NCBI GenBank assembly: GCA_937877765.1
Contig: CALGBN010000228.1
Location: forward strand, 1 to 5,645
Origin: Candidatus Bathyarchaeota archaeon
GTDB lineage: Archaea; Thermoproteota; Bathyarchaeia; TCS64
Length of the DNA: 5,645 bases
Direction: 5' to 3'
Shown: piece by piece, positions 5,642 through 5,645 of the stretch
Position numbering within the stretch: the stretch's first letter is position 1
Layout of the letters: each line of letters opens with the position of its first letter
The notes under the pieces: generated by a model
Database searches by the model: none
Told to the model about the DNA's origin: nothing
The model's input: only the letters and a program-made list of their open reading frames with translations
Made by a program: the position numbers and the translations under genes

Positions 5642-5645
5642 ATGT

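Overview
The window is archaeal. It carries an archaeal-type leucyl-tRNA synthetase, an archaeal/eukaryotic-type P1 (L12) ribosomal stalk protein ending in GLGALFG, AT-rich TATA-like boxes upstream of most genes, and Shine-Dalgarno sequences of the GAGGT/GGAGG type. No marker fixes the lineage. Moderate GC, frequent non-ATG starts (TTG, GTG) and the style of the last protein would fit an uncultured Asgard (Thorarchaeota-like) or related archaeon, but that is a weak inference.

Layout: positions 1-3838 hold four genes, all on the minus strand. Read in transcription order they are rpl12 (3838-3533), a short alanyl-tRNA synthetase (3331-1565), a DedA/VTT membrane protein (1457-849) and the first 245-247 codons of leuS (743 to beyond position 1). 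The gaps between them are about 80 to 200 bp and each holds a plausible TATA box, so they look like separately transcribed neighbours more than one tight operon. A 142-bp divergent intergenic region (3839-3980) separates rpl12 from a plus-strand acetamidase/formamidase family gene (3981-4904). That gene meets a minus-strand gene of unknown function (5629-4901) tail to tail, and the two stop codons overlap in one CTAG.

How the genes relate: rpl12, alaS and leuS are all translation genes (ribosomal stalk and aminoacyl-tRNA supply). DedA, the amidase and the unknown protein have no evident functional link to them. No mobile element, CRISPR array, tRNA or rRNA was seen, and no intergenic stretch exceeds 300 bp.

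Most notable points: (i) the AlaRS stops cleanly after its editing domain, lacks the C-terminal oligomerisation/C-Ala region, and resembles the short AlaRS clade I associate with Patescibacteria more than the usual long archaeal enzyme; (ii) the unknown protein combines an N-terminal four-cysteine module, a SHOCT-like helical segment and a C-terminal alpha/beta domain that may be longin/roadblock-like; (iii) a near-perfect 16-bp palindrome lies between two TATA-like boxes upstream of the DedA gene. I do not see a convincing new multi-gene system here.
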